IMG/VR virus record: IMGVR_UViG_3300025168_000056
Span: 1-64,000 of that record
From: a virus
Reading direction: 5' to 3' (one strand)
Length of the DNA: 64,000 nt
In this document: positions 52,644 to 60,730 of the stretch, piece after piece
How the letters are laid out: each line of letters opens with the position of its first letter
How positions within the stretch are numbered: position 1 is the first letter of the stretch
Notes under the pieces: generated by a model
Told to the model about the DNA's origin: nothing
Databases searched by the model: none
Seen by the model: only the letters and a program-made list of their open reading frames with translations
Program-made: the position numbers and the translations under genes

Positions 52644-53029
52644 GTGTAAATAGAATATCCGAAGATGGATTGAATATGATCTTGAGTAATCGAGTACTCG
52701 CGCCTGTAACTTGCGTAGTTAAATTTTATTCAAACAGTTGTCACATGTGCCATTCTTTGCAAGAATACTTCATGGACATTTCAAATCAATATGAGCTTGA
52801 TCCCAACATAGTGTTTTATGCATATAACGTTGACGAGGATCCAGCGATTGAAAAGAAGCTTAAGTTTAATGGCGTCCCGACAATCATTGCGATTAACCCA
52901 AACCCGGAACTGCCACCACGAAAACCAGCAGAGTATAAGACAATGCCTGAGCCGGAAGATCCCCACAAGAAAACGTGGTATAAGGTAAGGGACATCCAGA
53001 AGTTTATTGAAGAAGAGAAGATAAAGTGA
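52640..53029 (+). CDS. Thioredoxin-like protein (CHMC active site)
   Basis: 129 residues. VVKFYSNSCHMCHSL has the thioredoxin strand and C34-x-x-C37, with cis-Pro loop GVPTIIAI. Has a longer C-terminal end (PEDPHKKTWYKVRDIQKFIE) than classic thioredoxin. May reduce the class II reductase C-terminal cysteines. Start overlaps the upstream stop by 4 bases and its stop overlaps the next GTG start. Confidence 0.8.
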   Translation: MSVNRISEDGLNMILSNRVLAPVTCVVKFYSNSCHMCHSLQEYFMDISNQYELDPNIVFYAYNVDEDPAIEKKLKFNGVPTIIAINPNPELPPRKPAEYKTMPEPEDPHKKTWYKVRDIQKFIEEEKIK

Positions 53030-54045
53030 GTCAAAAATTTAATTTATCATATGACGATGTATTGCTGGAACCACAGTACTCCGATATACGAAGTCGCTCT
53101 GAGATTGATATCTCGACAGATTTAAGCAAGGGTGTTAAATTAGCTCTGCCTATTTTCGCTTCACCGATGGATACTATCTCTGAATCCGCAATGGCCAACG
53201 CTCTTGGTGCATGTGGAGGAAGCGCAATTATCCACAGATATAACTCAATTGATGAGCAAGCCCGCCATGTATCGAAATCACAGGATACACACGTTGGTGC
53301 CGCAATTGGGGTTTCCGGAGATTTTTTGGAAAGAGCCAGAGAAGTAGTTGCTTGTGGTGCCGATTTTATCTGTGTAGATGTTGCCCATGGACACCATGTA
53401 ATGATGCAGGAAGCATTAGGAGAACTACGTTTGCTGCTTGGTGACGACTATCACATTATGGCTGGAAACGTGGCGACCCTTGGGGGGATCAATGATCTCT
53501 CTGACTGGGGCGCCGATAGTGTGCGCTGTAATATTGGCGGCGGGTCAATCTGTTCGACAAGAATTCAGACCGGTCATGGCATGCCCGGCTTACAGACTAT
53601 ATTTGAATGCGCGAAGACCGATCGGGATGTTAAGATTATAGCTGACGGCGGAATTAAAAACTCCGGAGACATTGTTAAAGCTTTGGCCGCAGGCGCCGAT
53701 GCGATTATGATAGGCTCACTGCTAGCTGGTACAACTGAGTCGCCTGGAAACCTAATCAAAGACGGTAACGGAGTTACGTGGAAAGAGTACAGAGGAATGG
53801 CGTCCAAAGAAGCCCAAATGAGTTGGCGGGGCAAATATTCTTCGTTTGAGGGTGTTGCTAGCAAGGTGCCTTACCGCGGCTCAGTTAAACATATTCTAAA
53901 AGATATTCAAAAGGGGATCCGTTCTGGTTTTTCATATTCAGGCGCGCGAAACTTACAACAGTTGCATGCAAAAGCAAAGTTTCTTATCCAAACGGCTTCC
54001 GGGCTGTCCGAAAGTAGAACACACATCACCACAAGGAAGTGGTGA
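53026..54045 (+). CDS. IMP dehydrogenase / GMP reductase family enzyme
   Basis: 339 residues with no CBS domains. [15 protein letters not shown] at the start, [28 protein letters not shown], catalytic C176 in [33 protein letters not shown]. The flap [20 protein letters not shown] followed by [16 protein letters not shown] resembles GMP reductase, while the end SGLSESRTH resembles IMP dehydrogenase; the IMPDH Arg-Tyr dyad is not seen. Either makes XMP from IMP or turns GMP to IMP. Likely shifts purine pools for phage DNA. Confidence 0.85.
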   Translation: MSQKFNLSYDDVLLEPQYSDIRSRSEIDISTDLSKGVKLALPIFASPMDTISESAMANALGACGGSAIIHRYNSIDEQARHVSKSQDTHVGAAIGVSGDFLERAREVVACGADFICVDVAHGHHVMMQEALGELRLLLGDDYHIMAGNVATLGGINDLSDWGADSVRCNIGGGSICSTRIQTGHGMPGLQTIFECAKTDRDVKIIADGGIKNSGDIVKALAAGADAIMIGSLLAGTTESPGNLIKDGNGVTWKEYRGMASKEAQMSWRGKYSSFEGVASKVPYRGSVKHILKDIQKGIRSGFSYSGARNLQQLHAKAKFLIQTASGLSESRTHITTRKW

Positions 54046-54371
54046 TGTCATCCGGGATAGATTATGGAAAGCTGACAAAAAGGATAGTCTTCACAGAAAC
54101 CGATCACAGACATGCTCAATTAGTGTTGAAACTTAAACACGACGGAGTAAAACAATCAGAATTTTTTCGTTCAATTGTGACTGCTTATATTGCAGGGGAC
54201 GATAGAATTCAGATGTATATCGATGAGGTGAGTTCGTTGTCGAAAGAGAGAAAAATAAAGTCCAAGAAGCTTAGAACAGCAGGTAAACAAAAAATTGCTG
54301 ACTTTGGGTTTACGGATGGCGAGATAGACAACATCTTCGATCTCATTGAAGAGGAGCACCCAGAACTATGA
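54045..54371 (+). CDS. Possible ribbon-helix-helix regulator (108 aa)
   Basis: ATG overlapping the IMPDH/GMPR stop by one base (TGATG), preceded by AAGGAAG. The N-terminal half (KRIVFTETDHRHAQLVLKLK, GVKQSEFFRSIVTAYIAG) has the strand-helix-helix layout of RHH proteins. The rest is basic and helical. Immediately upstream of, and coupled to, the sigma region 4-like gene. May be a transcription regulator. Confidence 0.5.
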   Translation: MSSGIDYGKLTKRIVFTETDHRHAQLVLKLKHDGVKQSEFFRSIVTAYIAGDDRIQMYIDEVSSLSKERKIKSKKLRTAGKQKIADFGFTDGEIDNIFDLIEEEHPEL

Positions 54372-54628
54372 CTAAAGATGGTTTACGTATATGTTCCCGA
54401 AAATGTATGGAATTAAAAACGGCATGCCCTAACGAAGAATGTCGATTGTGGATAGATTTTAAAAATGAGTATAACTGTACTTTGATATCTATTTATGAGA
54501 ACGGACCGATGACCTTACGTGAAATTGCTGAACGCTCTGGCATATCATTTGCGAGAGTAAAACAGATTGAAACGAAGGCGGTTGGGAAGATAAAAAACAC
54601 GAAAATTTTGAGTTGTTTTGAATTTTAG
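54368..54628 (+). CDS. Zinc-binding sigma region 4-like protein (86 aa)
   Basis: Residues 49-76 (TLREIAERSGISFARVKQIE, TKAVGKIK) match sigma-70 region 4 ([28 protein letters not shown]) closely, including R-V-K-Q-I-E-x-K-A. The N-terminus has C9, C13, C20 and C25 (CSRKC, CPNEEC), a likely zinc site. No other sigma region is present, so it may bind RNA polymerase or a -35-like site rather than act as a full sigma factor. It is followed at 54650 by a CTATTTA late-promoter motif. Candidate regulator of the late switch; inferred. Confidence 0.65.
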   Translation: MTKDGLRICSRKCMELKTACPNEECRLWIDFKNEYNCTLISIYENGPMTLREIAERSGISFARVKQIETKAVGKIKNTKILSCFEF

Positions 54629-54649
54629 GGAACTATAAACAACTGAACA

Positions 54650-54656
54650 CTATTTA
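54650..54656 (+). promoter_or_regulatory. CTATTTA candidate late-promoter motif
   Basis: CTATTTATA, 35 bases before the ATG at 54692, the same spacing as the site before the scaffold gene at 6087. Confidence 0.5.
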
Positions 54657-54691
54657 TATTTGAGTTTCGAAAACCTTAAGGAGATTTTATA

Positions 54692-55345
54692 ATGGCTCGT
54701 AAAAATTTACTAACAGAAAGCGAATTACGTCGCTTCATGAAACTCGCCGAGATGCGTCCAATTGGCGAGGAAAAGATTCAAGAGATGTACGGCGGAATGC
54801 CGGGCGCTCGTGATGACGAAGAAGAACTGGATGAAGAAGAGATGGAAATGGACATGGACATGGGTGCTGAAGAGGCTCCTGTTGATGAACTGCCCATGGA
54901 CGACGAGCCTGCAATGGACGATGAACCAGAGATGGGTGCCGCACCAGAAGGCGATATGGAGCTTTCTGATGATGAAGCTCAAGCTATTATCGATTTGGCC
55001 GATAAGCTTCGCGCTGCCATGGGTGGCGAGGAAGGTGAGGCTGAAATGGAAATGGGAGCGGAAGACGACCTCGAAGCACCGGAAGGGGGTGATTCACTAG
55101 AAATGGATGCTGAAGAGGAACCCATGATGGAAGGCGAAGATGATGATGAAGAAGAAGATCAGCGCGCCGCACGCAAGCAGCGTAAGGACCGTGAAGATCA
55201 CCAGCGCAAGATTCGCGAAGGCGATGACGAAGATATTGTTGCTGAGGTAGCACGTCGTGTAGCCGAGCGTCTTCAAGCTGAAAGCAAGAAGGAAGAAATT
55301 GTCGACCAACTTGCTGAAAGAATTATGAAGAGACTCACTAAGTAA
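54692..55345 (+). CDS. Acidic core-like protein (217 aa)
   Basis: Starts MARKNLLTESELRRFMKLAE, then residues ~40-155 are very acidic with many Met/Asp/Glu/Pro (EEMEMDMDMG), then a basic helical C-terminus ending AERIMKRLTK. This acidic-then-basic layout and candidate late promoter resemble prohead core proteins and the 391-aa scaffold at 6087. An LAE near residue 20 could be a prohead protease site. Away from the head cluster, so a role as an internal or second core protein is tentative. Confidence 0.5.
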   Translation: MARKNLLTESELRRFMKLAEMRPIGEEKIQEMYGGMPGARDDEEELDEEEMEMDMDMGAEEAPVDELPMDDEPAMDDEPEMGAAPEGDMELSDDEAQAIIDLADKLRAAMGGEEGEAEMEMGAEDDLEAPEGGDSLEMDAEEEPMMEGEDDDEEEDQRAARKQRKDREDHQRKIREGDDEDIVAEVARRVAERLQAESKKEEIVDQLAERIMKRLTK

Positions 55346-55346
55346 C

Positions 55347-55400
55347 TTGACAAATCATAACGAGCCTGTTATACTATTAACCACTAGTCTTTACTAGTGG
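55347..55400 (+). promoter_or_regulatory. Sigma-70-type promoter with hairpin at the start of the transcript
   Basis: TTGACA (55347-55352), 17 bases, TATACT (55370-55375). Around the predicted +1 lies a perfect hairpin: CCACTAGT (55381-55388), CTTT loop, ACTAGTGG (55393-55400). It could protect the mRNA 5' end or act as an operator. Confidence 0.7.
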
Positions 55401-55421
55401 TTAATTTATTTGGAGTGTAGT

Positions 55422-55841
55422 TTGGGACATGTTTGGTGGTTGTACCTATTAGTTTTTATATTTGGGTACTTTACTTGTAGAACATTTTATTTTATCAGAG
55501 AGGTTAGGCTCGGGCTTGTAATGCTCAAGTTGTCTCATTACCTTTCCCTCTATACTATTGTTAGAGGCGTTGAAAGCATGGAATATGCTAAGGCAACGCG
55601 CATCAATGAGATGCGAAAAAAAGAAGAGACAGACAAAAATATTAAAGCATATCAATTAAATTTTGATACTGAGATAAAACTTTATAAAGATAAGGCGATC
55701 AGAGAGATAATTAATATGCACCCTAAGTTTTATCGTGAGTTGCTTGAATACGATGATTGGGAATCTGCAATGCGCTTCTTGAATGAAGGGGGCGCTGATT
55801 ACATAAGACATTTTAACAACAAAGAGGGGAACTTAACATGA
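55422..55841 (+). CDS. Membrane-anchored protein (139 aa)
   Basis: TTG at 55422, 7 bases after GGAG, is preferred to TTG 55410, which has no site. Residues ~4-22 form one membrane helix (VWWLYLLVFIFGYFTCRTFY); the rest is a charged, probably coiled-coil domain (MEYAKATRINEMRKKEE and onward). Coupled (ATGA overlap) to the second ClpP-like gene, so it may tether that protease to the membrane or supply substrates; this is inferred from coupling. Confidence 0.6.
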   Translation: MGHVWWLYLLVFIFGYFTCRTFYFIREVRLGLVMLKLSHYLSLYTIVRGVESMEYAKATRINEMRKKEETDKNIKAYQLNFDTEIKLYKDKAIREIINMHPKFYRELLEYDDWESAMRFLNEGGADYIRHFNNKEGNLT

Positions 55842-56503
55842 TTAAAGAGATTAAAGAGGCAATAAAAACGTTAATTCAAGATGAGGAAAGCCCGACGTCG
55901 GCTGATAATTCTGAAAAGAGAATAGTTATTTTAGATCCCTCTGTTTTGGGTGAAGAGCTTGCTGAAGAGCCTGAACCAATGAATACTATCGGGTTATTCT
56001 GTGATGTAACTGAAGAGAAGGTTGCTGAAGTTATCCATGGCTTGCTTTATTTAGATCACCTGTACGCCAATTCAAAGCCAGAAAAAAGAAAGCCAATTGA
56101 TTTTTATGTTTCGACATATGGCGGCTCTGCTGATGATATGTTTTCTTTATACGACATTATGCGAAACGTTAAAGAAAACAACGAGATACATACCATCGGA
56201 ATGGGAAAGGTGATGTCAGCAGGCGTACTAATTCTAGCAGCAGGTACACAGGGGAGTAGAAAGATTGGCAAAAACTGTCGCGTTATGATACACTCTGTCC
56301 TTGGCGCTAATCACGGCTCTCTTCACAATATGATTAATGAGATGGAAGCGATTGAGCAGTTACAAGACATGTATATCAGTTGTCTGGCATCAGAGACTAA
56401 GATGTCAAAATCTCAAATTAAAAAAATGTTAGAACGAAAGGTAAATGTTTATTTAACTGCTGAAGAAGCAGTCGAATTAGGTATTGCTGATATAATTATA
56501 TAA
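55838..56503 (+). CDS. ClpP-like serine protease 2
   Basis: 221 residues. VSTYGGSADDMFSLYDIM (91-108), nucleophile S127 in GKVMSAGV, H152 in RVMIHSVLGANHG, and the family end YLTAEEAVELGIAD. An N-terminal ~45-residue acidic extension (EEPEPMNTIG) is unusual. More like ordinary ClpP than protease 1. The pair could form a mixed barrel. Coupled to the membrane protein upstream. Confidence 0.85.
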   Translation: MIKEIKEAIKTLIQDEESPTSADNSEKRIVILDPSVLGEELAEEPEPMNTIGLFCDVTEEKVAEVIHGLLYLDHLYANSKPEKRKPIDFYVSTYGGSADDMFSLYDIMRNVKENNEIHTIGMGKVMSAGVLILAAGTQGSRKIGKNCRVMIHSVLGANHGSLHNMINEMEAIEQLQDMYISCLASETKMSKSQIKKMLERKVNVYLTAEEAVELGIADIII

Positions 56504-56513
56504 GGAAACAACC

Positions 56514-58190
56514 ATGTCTGAATTATCTGAAATCCTCAAAGAAGAATATTTAAAGCAAGTTAACAAGCTTGACATAACCATGTTGTTAGAAATGGTCCAA
56601 GGGGCTCTTGGCTCCGTGACTAATGAGGAAGTGCAGCCCCCGCCAGACCTTCCTGATAGTGATGAAGCGGTACTGGATATGGTTTTAAAGATGATTCCTA
56701 ACATTGAGGTTTCGGAGATTGGCTGGTCTGACGTCCGAACAAACGATGAAGGCGTTGAAATCAAGGGCGCCCAAAGACAGTTATTAGAAAATTACCTGAA
56801 GAATATTCAAGGATCTGATTTTGCAGACAAGGTACGCAGCGTATCTGAGTTTTACGATAGCGGACTTTCGATGGTGACCGAAAAAGCTGGCAATAATCGT
56901 ACTGCACGCATCGTGCAAGCGATATCTTATCTCGTCTTCTATAAGACTTTGACGAAAGTTATCACAAACTTTAACGCATCGTCGGCTGGGTTTAGTTTTG
57001 AATCTTTCCTAGCAGCATTGGTAGACGGAGAACAGATACCCACAGGTAACGCAACGATCGCTGACTATCTTGACCGCGCCTCCGGTCAGACAATTCCTGT
57101 TAGTTTGAAATTGTATCGGGAGGGAGGCTTACTTGTTGGTGGAAGTTACACCGACTTGGTTAACGATATGGTTAAGCCAGCATACCCAGAGTCAATTAAC
57201 GGCGGCATGCGCTATGTTGTCTGCACTAAAACGCTGGAAGGTAAAGGGTTAGAACTAGAGGGAAAGATCGACTTCTACCAGTTTGACTTTAACCTGGCAA
57301 ATATCGCCGACATCCTTTTAAATTCTAAGCACCCATATGTGATAAGAATGCCTCAGTCTGTTATAAGCGCGCTGGCTTCTGGTCAACAATCTGGCGCTGT
57401 CGAATTACTTAATTTGCCGGCAGCAGATAAGGTGCTGTCTGCCGAAGAGCTGACTCCGCTGTTTGACAAAGCGTTGTATGGTGAAATTGAGAGTCTTGCC
57501 GATGCAAACCCGGAGAATCCGATTAATCGAATAGATGATGAGGCTTTTAAAAAGCTCACGGACGCCCTTAACTGGGAGAAGAATGATGATTTATTTAACA
57601 AGAATAAAACCAGAGGTCAGGGTGCTATGAGTGCCACCAGTGTCAAAAATTGGGTCAGTGGTAACTACAGCAAAATACCTGAAATACACGGCTTGCTCAA
57701 ACAGGCAATTGTCGGCGCCAATGCCGCAGTCGTGAAATCTCAAAAAGCCGCAGCTAAAAAGAGTGAAAGAAATCAACAGATCGAGGATATGGTCAAAAAT
57801 GAGGAGTTCCTTTCAGCAGAAGAATCCGCCCGCCAATATAAGATGCTGGGCGCTACCCAGAAGAAGCAGGCTCTCTTGAGCAGCTATGGCTATCTAAAGA
57901 GACTGCACTTTGAACTGAACCAAGCACAATCCTTAAAAAATGAGCCACCAACCAATACTGAATTTGTCGGCTCCATTATGATCGGCCGCGCTCAAGTTGG
58001 GAAGATCGTATCAGATGTTCGCGAAGTCCTAAATGACGAGGTGACAGAGATCTTCCAATCTCTCAAAATTCTTTCGGATAGTTTAAATCAATTCTTTGCC
58101 GGTGGACTTGAGAATGATTCCCTAGCCAATACATCAGTTAGTAACGCAAACAACATTAGCTCAAAAGAAATTTTACAAACTGACAAATAA
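56514..58190 (+). CDS. Uncharacterised large protein, possible nuclease-like core (558 aa)
   Basis: No sure family. FNASSAGFSFESFLAALVDG (153-172), an IADYLD (182-187) and VSLK (196-199) form an E...D...xxK arrangement that may be a divergent PD-(D/E)XK fold, with Ser in place of the second acidic residue. The C-terminal third is helical (KKSERNQQIEDMV, and a long coiled coil). It follows ClpP2 by 10 bases. Large and well conserved in look, but the role is unknown. Confidence 0.5.
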   Translation: MSELSEILKEEYLKQVNKLDITMLLEMVQGALGSVTNEEVQPPPDLPDSDEAVLDMVLKMIPNIEVSEIGWSDVRTNDEGVEIKGAQRQLLENYLKNIQGSDFADKVRSVSEFYDSGLSMVTEKAGNNRTARIVQAISYLVFYKTLTKVITNFNASSAGFSFESFLAALVDGEQIPTGNATIADYLDRASGQTIPVSLKLYREGGLLVGGSYTDLVNDMVKPAYPESINGGMRYVVCTKTLEGKGLELEGKIDFYQFDFNLANIADILLNSKHPYVIRMPQSVISALASGQQSGAVELLNLPAADKVLSAEELTPLFDKALYGEIESLADANPENPINRIDDEAFKKLTDALNWEKNDDLFNKNKTRGQGAMSATSVKNWVSGNYSKIPEIHGLLKQAIVGANAAVVKSQKAAAKKSERNQQIEDMVKNEEFLSAEESARQYKMLGATQKKQALLSSYGYLKRLHFELNQAQSLKNEPPTNTEFVGSIMIGRAQVGKIVSDVREVLNDEVTEIFQSLKILSDSLNQFFAGGLENDSLANTSVSNANNISSKEILQTDK

Positions 58191-58193
58191 GCC

Positions 58194-58222
58194 TTGACAA
58201 GTTTCTGGTTCAGGGTTATAAT
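58194..58222 (+). promoter_or_regulatory. Sigma-70-type promoter for GroEL gene
   Basis: TTGACA (58194-58199), 17 bases, TATAAT (58217-58222), an ideal promoter; ATG at 58246 with GAGG site. No CIRCE-type heat-shock repeat seen. Confidence 0.85.
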
Positions 58223-58245
58223 AATAATCTAACACAGAGGTATCA

Positions 58246-59826
58246 ATGTCCAGAGATTATTCTGACAATCAAGAATTACAACAGAAAATTATTAAAGGAG
58301 CCAACGTATTAGCAGATAACGTTGCTTCTACACTTGGACCGAGAGGTCGAAATGTTTTGCTACAAGAAAAGGGAAAGACACCCTTTATTACAAAAGATGG
58401 AGTGACCGTTGCACAATTTGTCGAGCTTGCGGATCCGTTTGAGAATGCCGGCGCTCAGATTATACGCCAAGCAGCTACTGAGACTAACAACGAGGCTGGC
58501 GATGGAACTACTACTTCTACCGTATTGGCTCGCGCTATTCTTAGAGAGTCGCAAAGGTTCATTACGTCGGGAGTATCTCCCACGGAACTGCAACGCGGAA
58601 TTGATTTGGCAACCAAAGAGGTGGTCAGAAATCTAGAACAAATCGCCACCCCGATTACCAGTATTACCGACATTGAACAGATTGGTACAATATCCGCCAA
58701 CAATGATTCAACAATCGGAAAACTAATAGCTACGGCGTTAGATAAGGTTGGTCAAGATGGCTCGATTACTATTGAAGAGTCTCGCTCAACAGAGACAAGT
58801 CTCGATATTACTGAGGGGTTTCGATTTGACTCAGGCTTCTGCGCGGGTGCGTTTATTACAGATGAGCGCCGTTCAACAATGTACCACGAAAGCCCGCTCA
58901 TCCTTGTCACCGACTACAAGATTTCAGCAGTCGAAGAAGTGCTACCGATACTAGAGATGGTAGCACGTGAAAGCAAACCTCTTATTATTGTAGCAGAGGA
59001 AGTAGAGGGGCAGGCGCTAGCTGCATTAATTATGAATGCAATGAGGGGCACGCTCAAAATAGCGGCGATCAAAGCTCCTTACTATGGTGAGGAACGCAGG
59101 AACACTCTGGAAGACTTAGCTTTGTCAACCGGCGCAACGTTTATTAATAGAGAGAGTGGCGTTAAACTATCTGATGTAAGACTATCACACCTGGGTTCTG
59201 CAAAAAGTATCGAGAGCAATAGATATAAGACCACGATTGTAGGTGGCGCTAGCGATTATGAGGCAGTAGAAACTAAGATCGAGTCCCTAAAGAGTGAAAT
59301 TAAGCAAACAGACTCGATGTCTGTGTGTGAGACTATACAGGGGCGAGTGGTAAGATTGTCTTCAGGCGTGGCTGTCATTCATGTTGGGGGTTCCACCGAA
59401 GTCGAGATGACCGAACGCAAACATAGAATCGAGGATGCGCTTGAGGCGGTAAGATCTGCTCAAGAAGGCGGAATTGTTCCAGGTGGTGGCGTCGCTCTTC
59501 TTAGAGCTTCACGCTCCTTGGCAGTTACTACTTTAAGCAGCGAACAAGCTCTAGGAATTACAATTATCAGAGCGGCTTGTGAAGAGCCGATTAGACAAAT
59601 GGCCAAAAACTCCGGAGAATCTCCAGACTTGGTAGTCCAAAATGTCTTATCTGATGAGGACAATAATTGTGGCTGGAATTTTTTAACCAACCAATCAGCC
59701 AATATGGTAGAAGCCGGCGTAATTGACCCCGTCAAGGTAACTAAGACTGCATTGCAGAATGCTGCTAGTTGTGCTGGCACACTGATAACAACTAATTATG
59801 GCATTATACAAACAAATGGAGAATAA
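58246..59826 (+). CDS. groL: GroEL-like chaperonin
   Basis: 526 residues against 548 in E. coli. Typical blocks: VASTLGPRGRNVLL (26-39), ITKDGVTVAQ, GDGTTTSTVLARAI (85-98, ATPase Asp86), GTISANND, EGFRFDSGFCAGAFITD, PLIIVAEEVEGQALAALIMN (apical), KAPYYGEERRNTLEDLA, and near the end VPGGGVALLRA. The C-terminal GGM tail is missing. Phage GroEL may fold the large capsid or other proteins; a phage GroES-like protein is encoded at 42729. Confidence 0.95.
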   Translation: MSRDYSDNQELQQKIIKGANVLADNVASTLGPRGRNVLLQEKGKTPFITKDGVTVAQFVELADPFENAGAQIIRQAATETNNEAGDGTTTSTVLARAILRESQRFITSGVSPTELQRGIDLATKEVVRNLEQIATPITSITDIEQIGTISANNDSTIGKLIATALDKVGQDGSITIEESRSTETSLDITEGFRFDSGFCAGAFITDERRSTMYHESPLILVTDYKISAVEEVLPILEMVARESKPLIIVAEEVEGQALAALIMNAMRGTLKIAAIKAPYYGEERRNTLEDLALSTGATFINRESGVKLSDVRLSHLGSAKSIESNRYKTTIVGGASDYEAVETKIESLKSEIKQTDSMSVCETIQGRVVRLSSGVAVIHVGGSTEVEMTERKHRIEDALEAVRSAQEGGIVPGGGVALLRASRSLAVTTLSSEQALGITIIRAACEEPIRQMAKNSGESPDLVVQNVLSDEDNNCGWNFLTNQSANMVEAGVIDPVKVTKTALQNAASCAGTLITTNYGIIQTNGE

Positions 59827-59827
59827 G

Positions 59828-60037
59828 ATGGAGCAAGGAGACTTAGTACACATTCCACAAGACGTCAGCTTATGGAATCACACAGACAACGGCAGCATGA
59901 ACGTCACAAAGACAGAGAAACCCATCACAGGAATATTTCTGCGAGAGGAAGCATCTAATACTCTTCGTGTATATGCCCAAGGAAGAGAAACCACGGTTGA
60001 GAAAAGGCACGTATACCCAATGGAGGACGGATGCTAG
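59828..60037 (+). CDS. Small uncharacterised protein (69 aa)
   Basis: ATG one base after the GroEL stop and 7 bases after GGAG. MEQGDLVHIPQDVSLW, then KPITGIFLREE and TLRVYAQGRETTVEKRHVYPME suggest a small beta-barrel. Overlaps the next gene by 7 bases. Not recognised. Confidence 0.55.
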   Translation: MEQGDLVHIPQDVSLWNHTDNGSMNVTKTEKPITGIFLREEASNTLRVYAQGRETTVEKRHVYPMEDGC

Positions 60038-60321
60038 TCAAGTTAACAGAAGTACATCACAACAGTACCCTGACAACGAAGAGCGAATATAGCTTGAGAG
60101 AGGTGTTTGTAAATCCCGAACACGTTGTAATGATACGGGAAGAGGCGAGAATGCAAACCCTTAACGAACAGGGCGCCCTCCCAGCAAACCTATCAATTGC
60201 ACACAAATTTACGAAGCTAACGATCAATCGAGGGCATACCGGCACAGAAATTATTGTTGTCGGTGCTCCTGATATAGTTGAGAAATCATTAAACCAAACC
60301 AAACAATTAATAAGAGGATAA
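60031..60321 (+). CDS. Small protein, FlbD-like pattern (96 aa)
   Basis: MLVKLTEVHH...REVFVNPEHVVMI...KLTINRGHTGTEIIVVGAP...EKSLNQTKQLI follows the strand order of FlbD-type small proteins (xIxLTRxxGxxxxVNPxxI). Similarity is weak. Coupled to the 69-aa gene upstream. Confidence 0.5.
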   Translation: MLVKLTEVHHNSTLTTKSEYSLREVFVNPEHVVMIREEARMQTLNEQGALPANLSIAHKFTKLTINRGHTGTEIIVVGAPDIVEKSLNQTKQLIRG

Positions 60322-60322
60322 A

Positions 60323-60730
60323 ATGTCACAAAGAGTTAATATACAATATTCAGTCAAAATAGATGATCTAGAGGAAGAAGTGCAGCGCCTAGCTGGTAAG
60401 GCGTTTTCGATCCTTGGGGATTGTGTTAACAACAGCACCCACATGGGCGAAACTAAGTTATCGGTCGATTCACACCGGGACATAGATCAACTAAGACTTG
60501 ATCTATCAGATGTTGATGCGATCTTAGCGGATATCAATATGATCATCAGCTCTTTTTTGTCGTACAAATCACAGGAAATGATGCAAAGCGTCCCAAGACC
60601 GCCGAACCCATTAGAGGGTGCTGAAGGAGCACCGACAGACTTATCTGAATTACAAGAGAAGATTTCTAATTTTAAGGCTTCTCTCGCAAATGGCGAATAT
60701 GGTGGTGAAAATGACGCCGATATTAGATAA
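60323..60730 (+). CDS. Uncharacterised acidic helical protein (135 aa)
   Basis: Behind AAGAGG. Helical N-terminal ~90 residues (KIDDLEEEVQRLAGKAFSI and a DQLRLDLSDVDAILADINMI helix), then Pro/Gly-rich (PRPPNPLEGAEGAP) and a final short helix. No assignment. Its end overlaps the start of the degenerate methylase gene. Confidence 0.55.
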   Translation: MSQRVNIQYSVKIDDLEEEVQRLAGKAFSILGDCVNNSTHMGETKLSVDSHRDIDQLRLDLSDVDAILADINMIISSFLSYKSQEMMQSVPRPPNPLEGAEGAPTDLSELQEKISNFKASLANGEYGGENDADIR

